Source: a virus
Strand: one strand, 5' to 3'
DNA length: 32,072 bases
IMG/VR virus record: IMGVR_UViG_3300042868_005847
Location: 1 to 32,072 of that record
The position numbers and the translations under genes are program-made. Of the stretch, positions 31,512 through 32,072 are shown piece by piece. A model generated the notes under the pieces. That model was not told the DNA's origin. It saw only the letters and a list, made by a program, of their open reading frames with translations, and ran no database searches. The stretch's first letter is position 1; every line of letters starts with the position of its first letter.

Positions 31512-31566
31512 TTGTGTGGCAAGTGCCAGACAATATCTTTGCCAGACAATATCTTTGCCAGACAAT
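31512..31566. repeat. Tandem array of the 13-bp motif
   Basis: TGCCAGACAATATCTT occurs at 31524-31539 and 31540-31555, and its first 11 bases again at 31556-31566. An inverted half-copy (TTGTGTGGCA, one mismatch) lies at 31512-31521, making a near palindrome with the first unit. The core is also in terL at 24189 and 24281. It fills the gap between the converging transcripts. Confidence 0.8.
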
Positions 31567-31889
31567 TATTCACGCCATTTAGCGTAACAAATTGCTGCCG
31601 CTTGTTCTTGACCATATTCATCTATAATTTCACTGATACATCTACTGATGTATTTTTGTTCATCCTCATCACTTGATGGTGATGGGATAGGGAAACCTTC
31701 TTTAACTGTTCTTTGTTCTTCTTTAATAGGAACACAATTAGGGACCATTTTACCGTCTTTCTCTTTCATCCCAATAGGTTCGTAACCTTCCCAACAAGCA
31801 CCTTCTAAACCCTCATCTTCCGCCATCTTCTTTGGTACTTTAATCTCAAAGTTATTTAACTTTAATTTAATAATTTGTTCTAATGTCAT
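31566..31889 (-). CDS. Small protein with phage head-protein Cys motifs
   Basis: A 107-residue protein, the last gene of the late strand on the circle. It holds two motifs I know from the ends of large phage head proteins, including prohead proteases: CWEGYEPIGMKEKDGKMVPN (with C at both ends of the loop) and YISRCISEIIDEYGQEQAAA followed by ICYAKWRE. Here they stand alone in a short gene, while the protease at 5353-7338 lacks them. It may be a detached accessory domain of the capsid machinery. Its ATG overlaps the stop of the junction gene (ATGA). Its stop lies at the edge of the tandem array. Function unknown. Confidence 0.68.
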   Translation of the reverse strand: MTLEQIIKLKLNNFEIKVPKKMAEDEGLEGACWEGYEPIGMKEKDGKMVPNCVPIKEEQRTVKEGFPIPSPSSDEDEQKYISRCISEIIDEYGQEQAAAICYAKWRE

Positions 31890-32072
31890 TTTGATAGTTT
31901 TTTATATTCTTTAAATGTTAATTCCTTGTTGGTTAAAAATACACTATTGTAATTATGACTAATCCAACCGGTTAATTCATCTTGTGTTATTTTATATTTC
32001 TTATCTAAATCAGGAATGTGGATTAATAATCTTTCAAAATAATCTGGTTTTACTGTAAAGTTTAACTCTGTG
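31886..32072 (-). CDS. Junction gene, C-terminal part
   Basis: The 3' part of the gene that continues from base 1 on the circle, ending with TGA at 31888-31886. The frame agrees with that at 1-176, including through the repeat copy 31926-32072. In this copy the variant base gives Val where the left copy gives Gly. See the entry at 1-176 for the product. Confidence 0.75.
   Translation of the reverse strand, partial: TELNFTVKPDYFERLLIHIPDLDKKYKITQDELTGWISHNYNSVFLTNKELTFKEYKKLSK
31926..32072. repeat. Terminal direct repeat, right copy (circular join)
   Basis: Matches bases 1-147 except at 32052 (A instead of C). See the entry at 1-147. Confidence 0.9.

Noticed and set aside
31524-31566. CRISPR array
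   Set aside because: The 16-bp units are directly adjacent with no spacers and no cas genes are present.

Overview
The window looks like one complete genome of a small tailed bacteriophage (Caudoviricetes), assembled as a circle. The first 147 bases recur as the last 147 with one mismatch, and a minus-strand gene reads through the join, so the unique length is about 31,925 bp. The host is probably a Bacteroidetes (Flavobacterium-like) bacterium. The DNA is AT-rich, starts lack a consistent Shine-Dalgarno sequence and sit in A/T-rich leaders, and the best promoter candidates have the Bacteroidetes form TTTG, 20 bases, TAnnTTTG. Capsid, scaffold, protease and portal genes also resemble families I know from Bacteroidetes phages. 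All family assignments are by recognition of motifs, not by a search.

Layout. Minus strand, about 27.8 kb down to 0 and across the join to 31.57 kb: one long late block. In transcription order it holds a small leader gene, a zinc-ribbon/HTH protein, a sigma-factor-like protein, three small Cys- or charge-rich proteins, small and large terminase, and a tail-assembly-chaperone-like gene with a probable -1 frameshift. Then come a tandem-duplicated tail-completion-like protein, a collagen-like fibre protein, an HK97-gp10-like protein, three large tail or receptor-binding proteins (one with Asp-box repeats, one with delta-60 repeats), two small proteins and the tape measure. The head genes follow: multidomain XkdF-like protease, scaffold, major capsid, a tube-like structural protein, a small beta-rich protein, portal and a DUF6712-like connector. 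The block ends with a membrane-anchored coiled-coil protein, the junction gene and a small Cys-motif protein. Plus strand, 28.2 to 31.4 kb: an early or regulatory block with a winged-helix protein, small unknown proteins, a candidate small RNA with its own promoter and terminator, an HNH homing endonuclease and a four-gene operon.

The two blocks diverge from a 339-bp intergenic region (27839-28177) that holds a promoter on each strand and two copies of a 20-bp repeat. They converge at 31415-31565, which holds the early terminator and a tandem array of a 16-bp motif whose 13-base core recurs as an inverted pair inside the large terminase gene.

The most unusual points are the U9 frameshift site joining two chaperone frames, the candidate small RNA at 29250-29374, the duplicated promoter and leader flanking the HNH gene, the shared 13-mer motif, and the absence of any recognisable replication, integration or lysis gene.
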